Shown here: positions 25,656 through 36,203 of the stretch, piece by piece
How the letters are laid out: each line of letters opens with the position of its first letter
How positions within the stretch are numbered: position 1 is the first letter of the stretch
From: a virus
IMG/VR virus record: IMGVR_UViG_3300050010_000483
Coordinates: 20,592 to 84,591 of that record
Length of the DNA: 64,000 nt
Direction: 5' to 3' (one strand)
The notes under the pieces: generated by a model
Database searches by the model: none
What the model saw: the letters and a program-made list of their open reading frames with translations, nothing else
Told to the model about the DNA's origin: nothing
Translations under genes and position numbers: made by a program

Positions 25656-27272
25656 ATGTTTGATATTTTAGTTCAATATAATGGAAATACAATTTATCCA
25701 ACACCATTGGTTCAACAGAACTATCGGTTCTTAGATTGTGGGCAACGCTGGGGTAATGTTCTTGAAATTGAACTTCAAGGATATGTCACTGGATTAACAT
25801 CAACAGGTAGTATAACTGGTCTGATTAACATTTTTACTGGACAATTTGGAACATTGAATGTTTATCAAACATCTGAGAGTTCGCAGCAACAAATTTACTC
25901 TTGGAATAATCTAAACATCGAAAGTATCGAATTTCCAAATAACAGTTATTTAGTAAACTCTTTTGTTCCTTATCATATTAAAATGCACCAATATAATGTT
26001 CCTAGTGGTGTATTGGACCCTGTCAATGAGTATTCTTTTAATCAAGGCGAGGATGGCACTGTCACTTTAACTCATAAAATGGGTGCCCGTGGTGTTAAGA
26101 ACAACATTGATGCTTTCGACAATGCCATTGCCTTCATCAAATCAATTTCTGGACGAAACGCCTTTCAAACAGCTTTTATTCCAAGTGGAGTTGGAGCTTT
26201 GATGTCTCTTTCTGAAAATATTAATCGTGCCGAAGGAGCATATTACCTTACAGAAACTTATAAATATACAACGGGCATTAATCAACCTTATTGCACCTGG
26301 TTTAATGCATCTGTCACAAATAGTCTTGATAATGAATATCTTTTGGTAAATTCCGAGTTAAAAATTCAAGGTTCTCCCGTCCAAAATAATTTATCTCAGA
26401 TTGAGGCGCAAATTCCCGCTGGTCTTGATAGTTCGCTAAGTCTATTAAATCAGATGGGAATTAATACTGGACTGCTTTTGACTAATTCTATGTCGGTCGT
26501 AAGAGATTCTGGTTCTGCAACGATTACTATCAAACGAGACTTTATTTCTGGCTATTATGCTTCGGATTTTAACGGATTTTTTGACTATGTAATTTCAATT
26601 GATGAAGATTGGGTTTTGCCAAAAGAAACATGGAAAGTTGAAGGAGAATTTATTTGCAAAGGTCCATTGGACTATAAAAAACAACAATTGGCTGTATTCA
26701 AAAATACAATGGGAAACGTCCCAAATTATTTAATGGGATTGATTAGCGGTTCTGAAATTTTTTCAGAGTGGCATAATGATAACAATCTTCCCTCTTCCCT
26801 TTATGAACTATCGGTGAAAGAGAATACGGGCATTGCAACCTGGCAAGCTTCTTTAACCATGTATGACGGGACATATCCAAGTGGAATTGTAATGCCAAAA
26901 TATGCTGTTGATGTGTCTCCATCAAAATGGGCCTTTGATTTACTCCCATCGGCAAATATTGAAGGCCATTATGTAGTCCAAGATTTACAAATGGCCACTC
27001 AAGCCCATCTATCCTTTAACGTTTCATGTGATTCTGATGTTCCTTGGATTGCTGCACCATTAATTTCGGGATACCTTGTTCAATTAGAGGAAATTTATAT
27101 CAACAGCGGAGCCATTACAAGTCAAACATTATCCACGGGGCTGGTATCGGCATCAAACACCAGAGAGTGGATTGGCACGGATAATTTGAGTACTGGAATT
27201 TTGAACACAAAAGTTGTTGGTTCTTATGTTTCCAATTATCTTCGTCAACCTGGATATAGCTTTGGATATTAA
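25656..27272 (+). CDS. Distal tail/baseplate-type structural protein
   Basis: 538 residues, starting one base after the upstream stop (TAATATG). The segment NEYSFNQGEDGTVTLTHKMGARG followed by a helix (DNAIAFIKSISGRN) looks like a conserved core that I have the impression of in other large-phage virion proteins, though I cannot name the family. The rest is beta-rich. Probably forms part of the tail tip together with the preceding protein. Confidence 0.48.
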   Translation: MFDILVQYNGNTIYPTPLVQQNYRFLDCGQRWGNVLEIELQGYVTGLTSTGSITGLINIFTGQFGTLNVYQTSESSQQQIYSWNNLNIESIEFPNNSYLVNSFVPYHIKMHQYNVPSGVLDPVNEYSFNQGEDGTVTLTHKMGARGVKNNIDAFDNAIAFIKSISGRNAFQTAFIPSGVGALMSLSENINRAEGAYYLTETYKYTTGINQPYCTWFNASVTNSLDNEYLLVNSELKIQGSPVQNNLSQIEAQIPAGLDSSLSLLNQMGINTGLLLTNSMSVVRDSGSATITIKRDFISGYYASDFNGFFDYVISIDEDWVLPKETWKVEGEFICKGPLDYKKQQLAVFKNTMGNVPNYLMGLISGSEIFSEWHNDNNLPSSLYELSVKENTGIATWQASLTMYDGTYPSGIVMPKYAVDVSPSKWAFDLLPSANIEGHYVVQDLQMATQAHLSFNVSCDSDVPWIAAPLISGYLVQLEEIYINSGAITSQTLSTGLVSASNTREWIGTDNLSTGILNTKVVGSYVSNYLRQPGYSFGY

Positions 27273-27280
27273 GGATTATT

Positions 27281-27287
27281 GTGTAAT
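27281..27287 (+). promoter_or_regulatory. GTGTAAT element, candidate phage promoter
   Basis: Lies in the short gap after the preceding gene, 18 bases before the ATG at 27306, with an AAAGG site between. Confidence 0.38.
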
Positions 27288-27305
27288 GATAGATGGATAA
27301 AGGTT

Positions 27306-29162
27306 ATGAATACTGGGGCATTTTTTACATGTTTGAATCTCTTGGGAATTGAGACGGGTAACTCCGTTCAATTACAAGGGATTTATTCTCCTGCCTCGGG
27401 TACTTCTTCATACCTTTTCAATCAATTGTATTCAACGGGCTATCATATCTATAATGGAAACTTATTCGCTGGGGCAACACCATTGATTAACGTTTACAAC
27501 AATCCTGTTACTAACAATTATTTTTCTGGAAATAACGGTTTCCGCGCTGGCTATCAACATAACGGTAATTTCAGTGTGTTAATGGACATTCAATACAGTG
27601 GATGTAATAGATTTTCAAATCAATCTTCTTGTATCCAAAACGTATTACTTTCAACTTGCGATACTTCTGCTGGATTTGGTTCTGGTTTCGCCATCGTGAT
27701 TAATGATGCCAATCGTTTGACATTGAAGTCTCAAAATATCAATTATACTCTCTCGCAAGAATTGAGTGTGAGAGATTTTGTTTATGTCTCTCTAACCGAA
27801 AATCAGTATGTCAACTTTGGCATTTACCGCCCGTCTGATAATTTTCTTTACGTGGAAAATGTCAGTGTACCTTATGGTTCGTTGAACACAAATGCCATTT
27901 ATTTTGGCAACTTTCTAAGCGGTAGTGATTCAAGATTCACGGGATTTTTTGGAAATATCAACACTATTCTCTTATTCAGCGACGATCTCTCAATGGGAGA
28001 TGTGACAACTTGCGCCACTTGTAATATGGTTTCTGGATACACTTCTGTGGCGACAAATCAAACTTTTTCTGGATTTCAATTGACTGGCATGGCGTATTCT
28101 GGTGTTCAATATTATGTTCAAACGGGTTCATCTTACGTTACAGGATATGTGACCAGTCATACTGGTGGACAAATTCCAATAGTCTATCCGTCTGGATTGA
28201 TGACTTTTTTGACATCTGGTGAAGTGACAAGCCCTCTTTTTAATCAAGTGGCCCTGCAAACCAGTGGACAGACCATTCAATTTCAATTTGACCCAACAAT
28301 CTTGGCTGGATTTAGTACATATCAAGTTCAATTTCAATTACCTTTGACATCGGGTGACGTTTTAGAAATCTCAACTTATCCTCAATATAATAGTAACGTT
28401 GCTTTGATCACCACCAATAATCTATATCCATCAAATACAGGATACATTCAGATTTTTGCCAATGGTCTTGCTGAAACTCTGAATCAAGATTACATTGTTA
28501 ATCGTAATCAAATGAGCGGATTCAATGAAAGTGATTTATTGAGTTATGATGTATTGCCCACTAATGGATATGTAACTGCTTATAGTGGTTATTGGCAAAA
28601 TGAAAAATTACTTTTGAGCGATGAAAATTATTTTCCTTCTGAACCCCAGTATTATGAACCTACTGGCTCTCTCTCTGGACAGGTTTTGATTACTGGACTA
28701 TCAGGGATTTGCGTTGGGAATCCTTTCTATCCATCTTTTGGTTATGACATTTTCATGAACGGGCAGAAACTTGTATCAGGATTACAGTATGCAATTTCTT
28801 TGTCTGGTGCTGGATTTGTAGTTTCTCTTTCTGGTGATAATCTGGCTCCCGTTGACATGACTCCTCTTTATCCTCCTGCTGGTGGTCTTCCAACAGGAGC
28901 ATATGCTCAAGGTAATGAATTATCCTTTTTGCCTTATTGGAATAATGTTCAAAAGCAGATTATTTTTATTAATACTACTGTAGCTACCACAGGTTTAATT
29001 GGATTCTCAGAACAAATTTGGGTAAATGGTATTAGACAAGTACGTAATAATGACTACTTTAGAGTATCACCTTGTTCAACCATTAATGAAACGATTACAT
29101 TTCCTGCATTAAATTTTACCATTTATAATAGCGAAAACGATGGTGGTTATTGGAATTTTTGA
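27306..29162 (+). CDS. Tail protein with a LamG/ConA-like lectin domain
   Basis: 618 residues from ATG 27306, chosen over an in-frame TTG at 27279 because AAAGG lies directly before it and the TTG overlaps the GTGTAAT element. Residues about 80-245 show the concanavalin-A-like (LamG) pattern: a 'NFSVLMDIQYSG' strand, 'FAIVINDANRLTLKSQ', 'VYVSLTEN' and a closing 'FFGNINTILLFSDDLS', which resembles the 'F.G.I..v.iy...Ls' ending of these domains. Such domains bind sugars. The rest is beta-rich repeats ('VATTGLIGFSEQIWVNGIRQ', 'YDIFMNGQKLVSGLQYAIS') typical of phage adhesins. Likely tail tip or fibre with glycan-binding function. Confidence 0.5.
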   Translation: MNTGAFFTCLNLLGIETGNSVQLQGIYSPASGTSSYLFNQLYSTGYHIYNGNLFAGATPLINVYNNPVTNNYFSGNNGFRAGYQHNGNFSVLMDIQYSGCNRFSNQSSCIQNVLLSTCDTSAGFGSGFAIVINDANRLTLKSQNINYTLSQELSVRDFVYVSLTENQYVNFGIYRPSDNFLYVENVSVPYGSLNTNAIYFGNFLSGSDSRFTGFFGNINTILLFSDDLSMGDVTTCATCNMVSGYTSVATNQTFSGFQLTGMAYSGVQYYVQTGSSYVTGYVTSHTGGQIPIVYPSGLMTFLTSGEVTSPLFNQVALQTSGQTIQFQFDPTILAGFSTYQVQFQLPLTSGDVLEISTYPQYNSNVALITTNNLYPSNTGYIQIFANGLAETLNQDYIVNRNQMSGFNESDLLSYDVLPTNGYVTAYSGYWQNEKLLLSDENYFPSEPQYYEPTGSLSGQVLITGLSGICVGNPFYPSFGYDIFMNGQKLVSGLQYAISLSGAGFVVSLSGDNLAPVDMTPLYPPAGGLPTGAYAQGNELSFLPYWNNVQKQIIFINTTVATTGLIGFSEQIWVNGIRQVRNNDYFRVSPCSTINETITFPALNFTIYNSENDGGYWNF

Positions 29163-29198
29163 TATAATAGGAATATGAAAAACTGGAGGAAAAATTAA

Positions 29199-32100
29199 GT
29201 GTCGTATCAATTACTACAAGGCATAAGTGTTTCACCACAAGGCAATTCAAATCTTGGTAGGTTTAGCAAAACACTGGTAAATGGAACTTGGCCAAGTTCA
29301 TTTGCATTCGGTGGGTGGATTTATAATGCGACATCAGAGGTGGGATTTAGCAATCAACCTTCTGAAATCAAACTTAGCATTGTTCTTGAAGTAACTAATC
29401 GCGCCCAACAATATGCTTTTTTCGACATTAAAGACACAGACCTTCAATGTGGCGCAGGAAATGGCAGCGATGAAAATTGGTACAATATTAATTTTAATGG
29501 TGTTCAATTCAATAACTTTTACTTATATGAGTATGAAATAAACATTGAGAATAACGAAAAAATCCTTTCTGTCACTTTCAAAGACTATTCGTTGATCTTG
29601 GATAAGATTTATGTTGGATTAATTAAACGTCAGGGAGATCAGTTTGTTTATACTGATGAGGCCATTCTTTCCTTTCCTGTTATTTGCCCTGATTGCGTGC
29701 TTGCTGGTAATAGTATCAATGCTTGGGCAAACGTCAATCGCCCGCTTTCTTATGGTTCCTATGTGGGTATTGGAGGAAACACCTATGACAATTTTGCCAA
29801 TATACCCGTTCAAGGAAACATTTATTTGAACTGGCAGCTTCTTTTCTCCCAAGCTCCAATGCAGCCCCACTTCGATTTGAATGGCGGATATCTTATTATT
29901 GGTACGGAAGAAGCCACGGAAGCACGTTGTGGTGATTTAGCGCCTGTTAGTTATAATTTCAATGAATTACTCGCCTCATTGCGTGCCAGAGGAATGCAAT
30001 TTCAAGGGGCCTTTCCTGTTTCAATTCAGGATGCCGATTACATTTATCATCAGAACTACGTTGGTTCTTTGCGTGAGGTTTTACAACAGTGGTGTTCGGA
30101 CTTGGGATATGATTTCTATTGTGTTGGCAAGACTTTTGTGGGCATCAACTTAAATCAGGCCTTGGATATTTCGGCTGTGGTTTCAATTGTGGACCCGACC
30201 ACAACTTTGGGTAATGCGTTTGCCCTAAACCAAAATGCCGCCATTACAGCTTTTAAAACAACAAGTACTCTGCAAAATACATTTAAACAATCTGTCATCG
30301 TTCAGAATAATCGTGCCCGCGACGAAAAGGTTTCTTCCAAGGCTCCAAAACGTTACGTTGGAATTTTGCCTTTGCATCCGATTGATTTTAACCGACACTC
30401 AAATGACATGATAATTCGAGCCAATGCCTTTGGAAACGAATTTATTGACAGTGCTTGGACAAATAATTTTGAACCTGGAAGCAACAATCTAAATCGAACT
30501 CTGCCAGAATTAGATGGACGTACATTTGGAGATATTGATACTTCGATTGCATTGACTAAATATGATGCAAACCTTCGAGATATTTTTTGTCAAGACCGAG
30601 CCATCTATGGAGAAACAGCTGAAATTCAAGCTTCAAATTTTAGGGCACTGGGAATGGTACCTTTGATTCAATTGACTGGCGATGATGCTGCCATGTGTAT
30701 TGAAAAATTGATTCCTGAAAATGGAGATGCAATTTCAAATATTTGTCGAGACAAGAGATTTTATCGTGTCTATTTAGGATACTACTACGATCAATTTAAA
30801 CAAGACATCATTAGTTGGGAACAGCAGGCCGCCGAAGCCATGTATAAGTATGGTTTCATTGCCCGCGGTCTTATTAATGGATTTCCATATTTCCCAATGA
30901 ATTCTTTGAATGACGAAAGTCCTACCAGCGGTTTGTATGGGGATTTGGGAACATCATTGGTGCGTATCCAACACACGGTTGAACCTTCAGCCCAACAATA
31001 TTATGCTTTGCGTCAGGCCCCTTTTAAGGATTTGATTCTATATTCAGGCGTTAATACTCCTTCAAATGTTAGTTTGAATATTCCTCTTGTGTCAAACAAT
31101 TTGACTCGTACTGGACTTTTTCCAACTGGTTTATTTTATGCGTCTCTTGATAATGAATGGGGTACAGATGTTGAGCATTTCAAACGAGCCATGACGCTTA
31201 ACTTGGTTGACCCGTGCGTTGCTCAATTCGCACAGTCTCCAAGTTATACTCAGATTACAAATAATATTCCAACAAGAATGCAAGATTGGAAACTAGATTA
31301 TTTCAAACCACTTGCCGATCCAGATTTGGAAAGTCTTGGTCAGTATGCCGTATCTGCTTTGAGTAGTATTTCTGGACAAACTGTTTATGATAAAACCGTA
31401 AGAACCTATTACGATCAACATTATCTTTTGAATCAAACTTGTTCAAAGTTATGTATCTTGGTTTTGACCGATACGCGTCAACATCCAAATATCTACGCAA
31501 AGTTTACCCCAAAAGGAACTGAATTCACAAACTTCTATGCGCTACAAGCATACAGTGATAAATTACGTCTGGCATTATTACGTCAATTGCAAATTCAAAC
31601 CCCTGATGATTGTTCGTTGCCATTATTGCAAGAAATCTGCCGTAATTATCTTTCTGGTCAATTTCAGATTGGCCCAACTGGTAATCCAATGTATGGTTGT
31701 GTAATTGATGAAGATAAATTCAATTGGTTGATTGATGGTTTCACCTATGAGTATTTGAGTACCTCAAACTCTCGGGGATTAAATATTCAGATAACAAAAA
31801 ATCCTATCCGTAATAGTGATACTGATCTTTTGGTAAATACATTTGCAAATGCAGATATTAATGGAGATTATTATTTTTCGGATGTTGTGAATAATCAGTT
31901 ACAATATAAAACTAGAACAATAAACTATAATATCGTCTACCCTGTGACTTGCAATTCTGCTGGTGGTTCGGCATCCCCCACTGGGGATGGAATCTATGGT
32001 TATTACAATGGTATCTTGACTTCTCAAGTAGATATTGATAATCGTACTCCTGAAATTGTTGATATATTTGGGACGCCAGTAAATGCACTAAATAACAATA

Positions 32101-32489
32101 CAGCTTCGTTGAAGATTATTAATGAATCTGTTGACCCCGATTTACAACCACTACTTGACCCATTCAGTTCCCGTTTCTTCTCATACATGACGGTCATTAC
32201 TGGGACGGGTTCCATTGTAACAAACGCCCAACAGTACTATCAATTCGTAAAAAATCTCAACAACTACGAAATGACTACGCCCTGGAAAACGGTCGAAATG
32301 AGTTTGGCTGGCTCGCCAAGTTCATTTGGGGCATTTTTGCCGTATCTAAGTCCAAATAGTGGTCTCACTAAAATCTCAATGAGTGTAAATGATAATGGCG
32401 TGACGACTAACTTAAGTTTTTCTGATAGATCGAAAATTCTTCCCCGCCAGGAGAGCGTGTTAAACAAAATCGTAGCCAGATTGAAATAA
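29199..32489 (+). CDS. Baseplate hub-like/tail tip protein, 1096 residues
   Basis: Starts at GTG 29199 behind a strong GGAGG site; TATAAT lies at 29163-29168. Residues about 1-200 are beta-rich and contain a CPDC pair. The middle (about 240-330) has an alpha/beta part 'YNFNELLASLRARGMQFQGAFP ... SLREVLQQWCSDLGYDFYCVGKTF', which resembles hub or tail-associated domains in which a helix packs on a beta core (T4 gp27/Mu gp44-like 'xLxxLLxxLGxxFxxxxxxx'). The C-terminus is a long beta/helix mix ending in a basic helix. Probably the central baseplate hub onto which the tape measure docks. Identified by pattern and place, not by a firm family match. Confidence 0.5.
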   Translation: MSYQLLQGISVSPQGNSNLGRFSKTLVNGTWPSSFAFGGWIYNATSEVGFSNQPSEIKLSIVLEVTNRAQQYAFFDIKDTDLQCGAGNGSDENWYNINFNGVQFNNFYLYEYEINIENNEKILSVTFKDYSLILDKIYVGLIKRQGDQFVYTDEAILSFPVICPDCVLAGNSINAWANVNRPLSYGSYVGIGGNTYDNFANIPVQGNIYLNWQLLFSQAPMQPHFDLNGGYLIIGTEEATEARCGDLAPVSYNFNELLASLRARGMQFQGAFPVSIQDADYIYHQNYVGSLREVLQQWCSDLGYDFYCVGKTFVGINLNQALDISAVVSIVDPTTTLGNAFALNQNAAITAFKTTSTLQNTFKQSVIVQNNRARDEKVSSKAPKRYVGILPLHPIDFNRHSNDMIIRANAFGNEFIDSAWTNNFEPGSNNLNRTLPELDGRTFGDIDTSIALTKYDANLRDIFCQDRAIYGETAEIQASNFRALGMVPLIQLTGDDAAMCIEKLIPENGDAISNICRDKRFYRVYLGYYYDQFKQDIISWEQQAAEAMYKYGFIARGLINGFPYFPMNSLNDESPTSGLYGDLGTSLVRIQHTVEPSAQQYYALRQAPFKDLILYSGVNTPSNVSLNIPLVSNNLTRTGLFPTGLFYASLDNEWGTDVEHFKRAMTLNLVDPCVAQFAQSPSYTQITNNIPTRMQDWKLDYFKPLADPDLESLGQYAVSALSSISGQTVYDKTVRTYYDQHYLLNQTCSKLCILVLTDTRQHPNIYAKFTPKGTEFTNFYALQAYSDKLRLALLRQLQIQTPDDCSLPLLQEICRNYLSGQFQIGPTGNPMYGCVIDEDKFNWLIDGFTYEYLSTSNSRGLNIQITKNPIRNSDTDLLVNTFANADINGDYYFSDVVNNQLQYKTRTINYNIVYPVTCNSAGGSASPTGDGIYGYYNGILTSQVDIDNRTPEIVDIFGTPVNALNNNTASLKIINESVDPDLQPLLDPFSSRFFSYMTVITGTGSIVTNAQQYYQFVKNLNNYEMTTPWKTVEMSLAGSPSSFGAFLPYLSPNSGLTKISMSVNDNGVTTNLSFSDRSKILPRQESVLNKIVARLK

Positions 32490-32506
32490 ATTATTGGATA
32501 TTATTA

Positions 32507-34507
32507 ATGCAGTTCACGGGCACAAATTTTTTGTATTTGCCAATGGTAAACAGGTTTCAGTTTACCTTTGCGGATATTACTGTCTCGGACTGGTCACAAT
32601 ACTCCGTTACTCTTGACTGCATCAGTGGTTCTTATCCAACTGGTTATAATACAAACTCATACATTAACCTATTCTTTTTAAGCGGGGGCGACGTTTTCAT
32701 GAGCGATGGTACGCTGGGTTTAAATACGAATCGAATTATTGCATCCTATACAACTGGGGTGCCGTTTGACGTGTCTGGCTGGGTCAACATGGCGTCGGGC
32801 ACTTATATCAATGTGGATGGAGCAGAAGGATTTCAAAGCAGTCTAATGACCAAATATGGCGGCTCTGGCAGCTTTGGACAACTTAAGATCATAAATAGCG
32901 GTAGCGGAACATTTGCGTCGAATATTTTTCTCATAGGAGATCAGATAAACTACTCATTTTCAGTACAACCTATTCCAGCCAATGGGGCATCCACGGGGAG
33001 TTTGATTAGTAACTATAATGGTATGATTTTTGACTTGAATTTGTACTTCTATCAGTCAAATCAACCGATCTTGACATTTTCTGGCTCTCAAAACATTTCA
33101 GGCGTAAATAGTCAAGTAAATAATAGTTATGTGATGTTTGATAATGATGCTGATTTCCGTACAATTGGAGGAAACGCCTTGGCAATCGTTGGAACTTTAC
33201 AAGGACAAGTAACCGTACCTTTCAGTTATTTTAAATTTATTAATGATGTGGTGACATTATCAATCACCAGTCAGAATTCTGGTCAAACGACATTTGGAGG
33301 ACAATTTAATGGAATTTGGGAAAACAATCAATTCACATATCAAGATTTCCCAAGTGTTTTGACTTTAAATTACATCGTTTCCAACAACGATACATTTGGT
33401 AATCCAAATCCATCAACATTTTTCTTGGATATCAATATGGGTTCTGGACTTCCATATTCATACATTTCAGGATTTAACTTGACATCGAATGGGGAATATC
33501 TTTATACTCCAACAGTTTTGTTTACAGGATACTATGGAATTACTGGTATTCAAGAAGCTTTTGCACCACTGTTATTTTCAAGCGGATGTAGTGGAAATCT
33601 TCCCATATCTTTTCTGCCATCAAATGGTAGTGGTTCAGCGGCATCAGGTTTACTATTAACAACGGCTGTACAATTGCAAAATCTTTACTTCGCAGGAATT
33701 CAAACCTATTATATCGTAAATGGGTATCAGATTTTAAATCAAGGTTCTGGTTACACATTGGCCCCGAAGGCAATTGTAAATACGGGATTTTATGGAAGTA
33801 CTTGTTATGATGTTCCTGCGAAATATCCAAACGTATTTCCTGTGTTTGCCGCTTTCGACACTTCTGGGACCCTGCTGCCTTTAGCAAGTTATTTAACGGG
33901 TACGGCCATGACAACCACTGGTTTGGTTAGTGAGGGTACAATACCTGGACTAATTGTAACAGGAATTGATATTTCAAACATTGGTTCTGGTTACACGCCA
34001 TCACAATTTCCATTCATCAGTTTCATCAGACAACCAGGAGATACACTTACCAAAAATGCTTCTGGAAATTTTGTATTGACAACCTCTGGTTACTCAAATC
34101 TAAATCAATATACTACCGTACAACAATTAATTCAAAATCAAGATTTTACGACAGTCACTCAATTTTCTGGAACGTCAATTCAGCTTGATCCTACTCAGCA
34201 GATGGTCACTTACCAGATTGCTGTATCTGGTTGTCCATTTACACAACCATCATCAGGAGGATATATTGTATTTAGCACAGATGGTGTGAACTATAACATT
34301 TCGGAAGACCCAATTGTGTTTGCCCGCACTTTCTCAACGGACCCATTAAGCTTAAAAAAAAATAACATAAATTTTACAGGGGTGTATACTCAAGTGGTGC
34401 CACTGGGAAGCGACTTATCATTTTTATTGACACAAAATCAACTAGATATGCTTTATACATCTTATTCAAGTAGTCAAACGCTCGACTTGGGAGATTTAAA
34501 TTTTTGA
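32507..34507 (+). CDS. Large beta-rich tail/fibre protein
   Basis: 666 residues, Gly/Ser/Asn/Thr-rich, no membrane segments. It contains paired repeats of the 'NQGSGYTLAPKAIVNTGFYGS' / 'NIGSGYTPSQFPFISFI' type (about residues 415-435 and 485-505), the 'xxGsGYt.aP.v.i.g' sequence frequently seen in phage structural proteins. Part of the distal tail gene run; the gene ends two bases before the next gene. Likely a fibre or baseplate wedge-type component; no enzymatic motif. Confidence 0.5.
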   Translation: MQFTGTNFLYLPMVNRFQFTFADITVSDWSQYSVTLDCISGSYPTGYNTNSYINLFFLSGGDVFMSDGTLGLNTNRIIASYTTGVPFDVSGWVNMASGTYINVDGAEGFQSSLMTKYGGSGSFGQLKIINSGSGTFASNIFLIGDQINYSFSVQPIPANGASTGSLISNYNGMIFDLNLYFYQSNQPILTFSGSQNISGVNSQVNNSYVMFDNDADFRTIGGNALAIVGTLQGQVTVPFSYFKFINDVVTLSITSQNSGQTTFGGQFNGIWENNQFTYQDFPSVLTLNYIVSNNDTFGNPNPSTFFLDINMGSGLPYSYISGFNLTSNGEYLYTPTVLFTGYYGITGIQEAFAPLLFSSGCSGNLPISFLPSNGSGSAASGLLLTTAVQLQNLYFAGIQTYYIVNGYQILNQGSGYTLAPKAIVNTGFYGSTCYDVPAKYPNVFPVFAAFDTSGTLLPLASYLTGTAMTTTGLVSEGTIPGLIVTGIDISNIGSGYTPSQFPFISFIRQPGDTLTKNASGNFVLTTSGYSNLNQYTTVQQLIQNQDFTTVTQFSGTSIQLDPTQQMVTYQIAVSGCPFTQPSSGGYIVFSTDGVNYNISEDPIVFARTFSTDPLSLKKNNINFTGVYTQVVPLGSDLSFLLTQNQLDMLYTSYSSSQTLDLGDLNF

Positions 34508-34508
34508 T

Positions 34509-35417
34509 ATGGACGGACTAGACGAAAAAAGAAAAACAGCAACAAACTCTCAATCTGAGATTATTGATGCACGAGTTATTGCAAACTATGGAGACCCAGG
34601 CCTGCAAGAAGACTATCAATTTGATCTATTGAGCCAATATGTCATAGTCATGTCAGAATCTTTCTATCGTGTTCCAACAACTGATCGTTGGTGGAATATG
34701 ATTGCTGTTGTTCAGCGGCCAAAACATCTTTGGATTACTACTAACCAAGTAACCACTCCATCCACCCAACAAAGATTGGACGCGGAAGGTAATGTAAATG
34801 TCGGTTTGGCATCTTCATATTCCATTCAAGGAATTCAAGCCATTAATCAACCATATGCACTGGGAGAGCAGATTAAAATTAAACGACTTCAAAGTCCTTA
34901 TACGCAATACAGATTTCCGAGCTTTTTTAATTCACAGTTTCAACAGTGGGGAACAATGTATTCTTCCTATGGGTCTTGGCATACTCAAGGTTCAACTTTA
35001 CCCTACATAAATAGCGATAGTAATAAGGTTGCGGCATTGCAAACCAAGACAATAATTCCCGCTGGAAATCAATTGTTTTATTTTAATCTGACGAAGTATC
35101 AATATGAAGCAGCGATATTGACAATTGCCGACCCTTCTGTCGCGCAAAGTATGACATCAATTTTTAATGGGTCATGGAATGGGGCCACCCCTGTTTATAC
35201 TGCCAATGGGGGATATTTATTCAACAGTGCAGCGTCCATTGTAATTGCCTCATGCGAGTATGAGGATATTAACATTGGAAATAAATATCGAGTGAATGAA
35301 AGTAATTGTATACCATTGGCTATTATGACCCCAAACAATTTTCCTAGTCCGAAAACTAGGAATGCGGGAACAATTGCTTATACACCGAGTTATTCGCCTG
35401 TTGCGATTGCGTCTTAA
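34509..35417 (+). CDS. Tail/baseplate protein, last of the virion run
   Basis: 302 residues, starting one base after the preceding stop. The N-terminus is charged (DGLDEKRKTATNSQSE), and the body is beta-rich with 'PTTDRWWNMIAVVQRPKHLWITTNQVT', an aromatic core. No known domain is recognised. It runs tail to tail into the minus-strand gene ending at 35414, overlapping its stop by four bases. Confidence 0.45.
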   Translation: MDGLDEKRKTATNSQSEIIDARVIANYGDPGLQEDYQFDLLSQYVIVMSESFYRVPTTDRWWNMIAVVQRPKHLWITTNQVTTPSTQQRLDAEGNVNVGLASSYSIQGIQAINQPYALGEQIKIKRLQSPYTQYRFPSFFNSQFQQWGTMYSSYGSWHTQGSTLPYINSDSNKVAALQTKTIIPAGNQLFYFNLTKYQYEAAILTIADPSVAQSMTSIFNGSWNGATPVYTANGGYLFNSAASIVIASCEYEDINIGNKYRVNESNCIPLAIMTPNNFPSPKTRNAGTIAYTPSYSPVAIAS

Positions 35418-35426
35418 CCTGACGCA
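35408..35426. terminator. Hairpin at convergent gene ends, possible bidirectional terminator
   Basis: TGCGTC (35408-35413) pairs with GACGCA (35421-35426) across a seven-base loop that contains both stop codons. A T-run follows only after about nine bases on the plus strand, so it is not a canonical Rho-independent terminator. Confidence 0.35.
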
Positions 35427-36202
35427 GCTTCAGCTTCTTTTTTTAACTTGTCCGCTTCGCGTTCAGCGGCTTTCTGCTTGATACGAGCAACCAACTCTAA
35501 TTGTTGATAGCGGGGAATGTCAGACAGGGCGGTAAATTTTTCTGCTCCTTCTACCTTTTCTTCAATTAGTTTGCGTTTGATCGTCTCAAAAGATACTCCA
35601 AACTGTGCAACAGTGGCTCTCAAAAGACTCAAAACGGAATCTTCCTGTTGGGGGTCATTGGAAGTATCGCCACCAATTTCGTCGGCAGATACAATATTAA
35701 TGTTCAAGAAATTACGAACAGCACGGCAAAAAGCACGGTTTTCAGCAATCGCTGCTAAAAAGTTCTTGCCAAGACCATTAACATTGAGATCACACGCATC
35801 CCCAGCAGATGAAAAAGATACTGCTCTACCTTCTGTTTCATAGTTACCAATCCATGTAATAGTGCAAACGGAAGCTACATAACGATCATTAGGAACTGTG
35901 AGAGAATGAGAAACTTGAGTATAACCACGAGTCTTGGCCAAGTCTTTAATTCCACCAAGAAGAATAAGGATTTCGGTATCTTTGAGGCCATCAGTGGTTT
36001 CTGGCACGGGTAATCCTTTCTTGATGAAATTTTGCTTGTGAGGAACAAGAAATTCTGGTTTAATCATCCTGCGCCAATCAATCGTTCCATCATCACGATA
36101 AACATACACGACACTGGTATCGCAAATCAAACCATGTTGGTTGCGAGAAAATTGCTTTTTAGGAATACAGGAGGGAACAATTGTTTGGGATTCTGTGGAC
36201 AT
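35414..36202 (-). CDS. Possible single-strand annealing-type recombination protein
   Basis: 262 residues. The middle has 'SLTVPNDRYVASVCTITWIGNYETEGRAVSFSSAGDACDLN' and the helix 'NFLAAIAENRAFCRAVRNFLNINI' (about residues 148-171); an 'A.AE.RAxxRAxRxxLxI' helix is typical of Rad52/Sak/ERF-type annealing proteins, after a beta-sheet core. The C-terminus (about 235-262) is a highly charged Lys/Glu/Ala helix. It would anneal ssDNA in recombination with the RecA-like protein. It is the last gene of a four-gene minus-strand group that also has a possible ssDNA-binding protein. The family link is by motif resemblance only. Confidence 0.35.
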   Translation of the reverse strand: MSTESQTIVPSCIPKKQFSRNQHGLICDTSVVYVYRDDGTIDWRRMIKPEFLVPHKQNFIKKGLPVPETTDGLKDTEILILLGGIKDLAKTRGYTQVSHSLTVPNDRYVASVCTITWIGNYETEGRAVSFSSAGDACDLNVNGLGKNFLAAIAENRAFCRAVRNFLNINIVSADEIGGDTSNDPQQEDSVLSLLRATVAQFGVSFETIKRKLIEEKVEGAEKFTALSDIPRYQQLELVARIKQKAAEREADKLKKEAEAASG

Positions 36203-36203
36203 A

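Noticed and set aside
25652-25658. Additional TGTAAT/TATAAT promoters at TAATATG junctions (5014, 13883, 25652)
   Set aside because: Here the hexamer is made by the stop codon and the next ATG of touching genes, so codon structure explains it.
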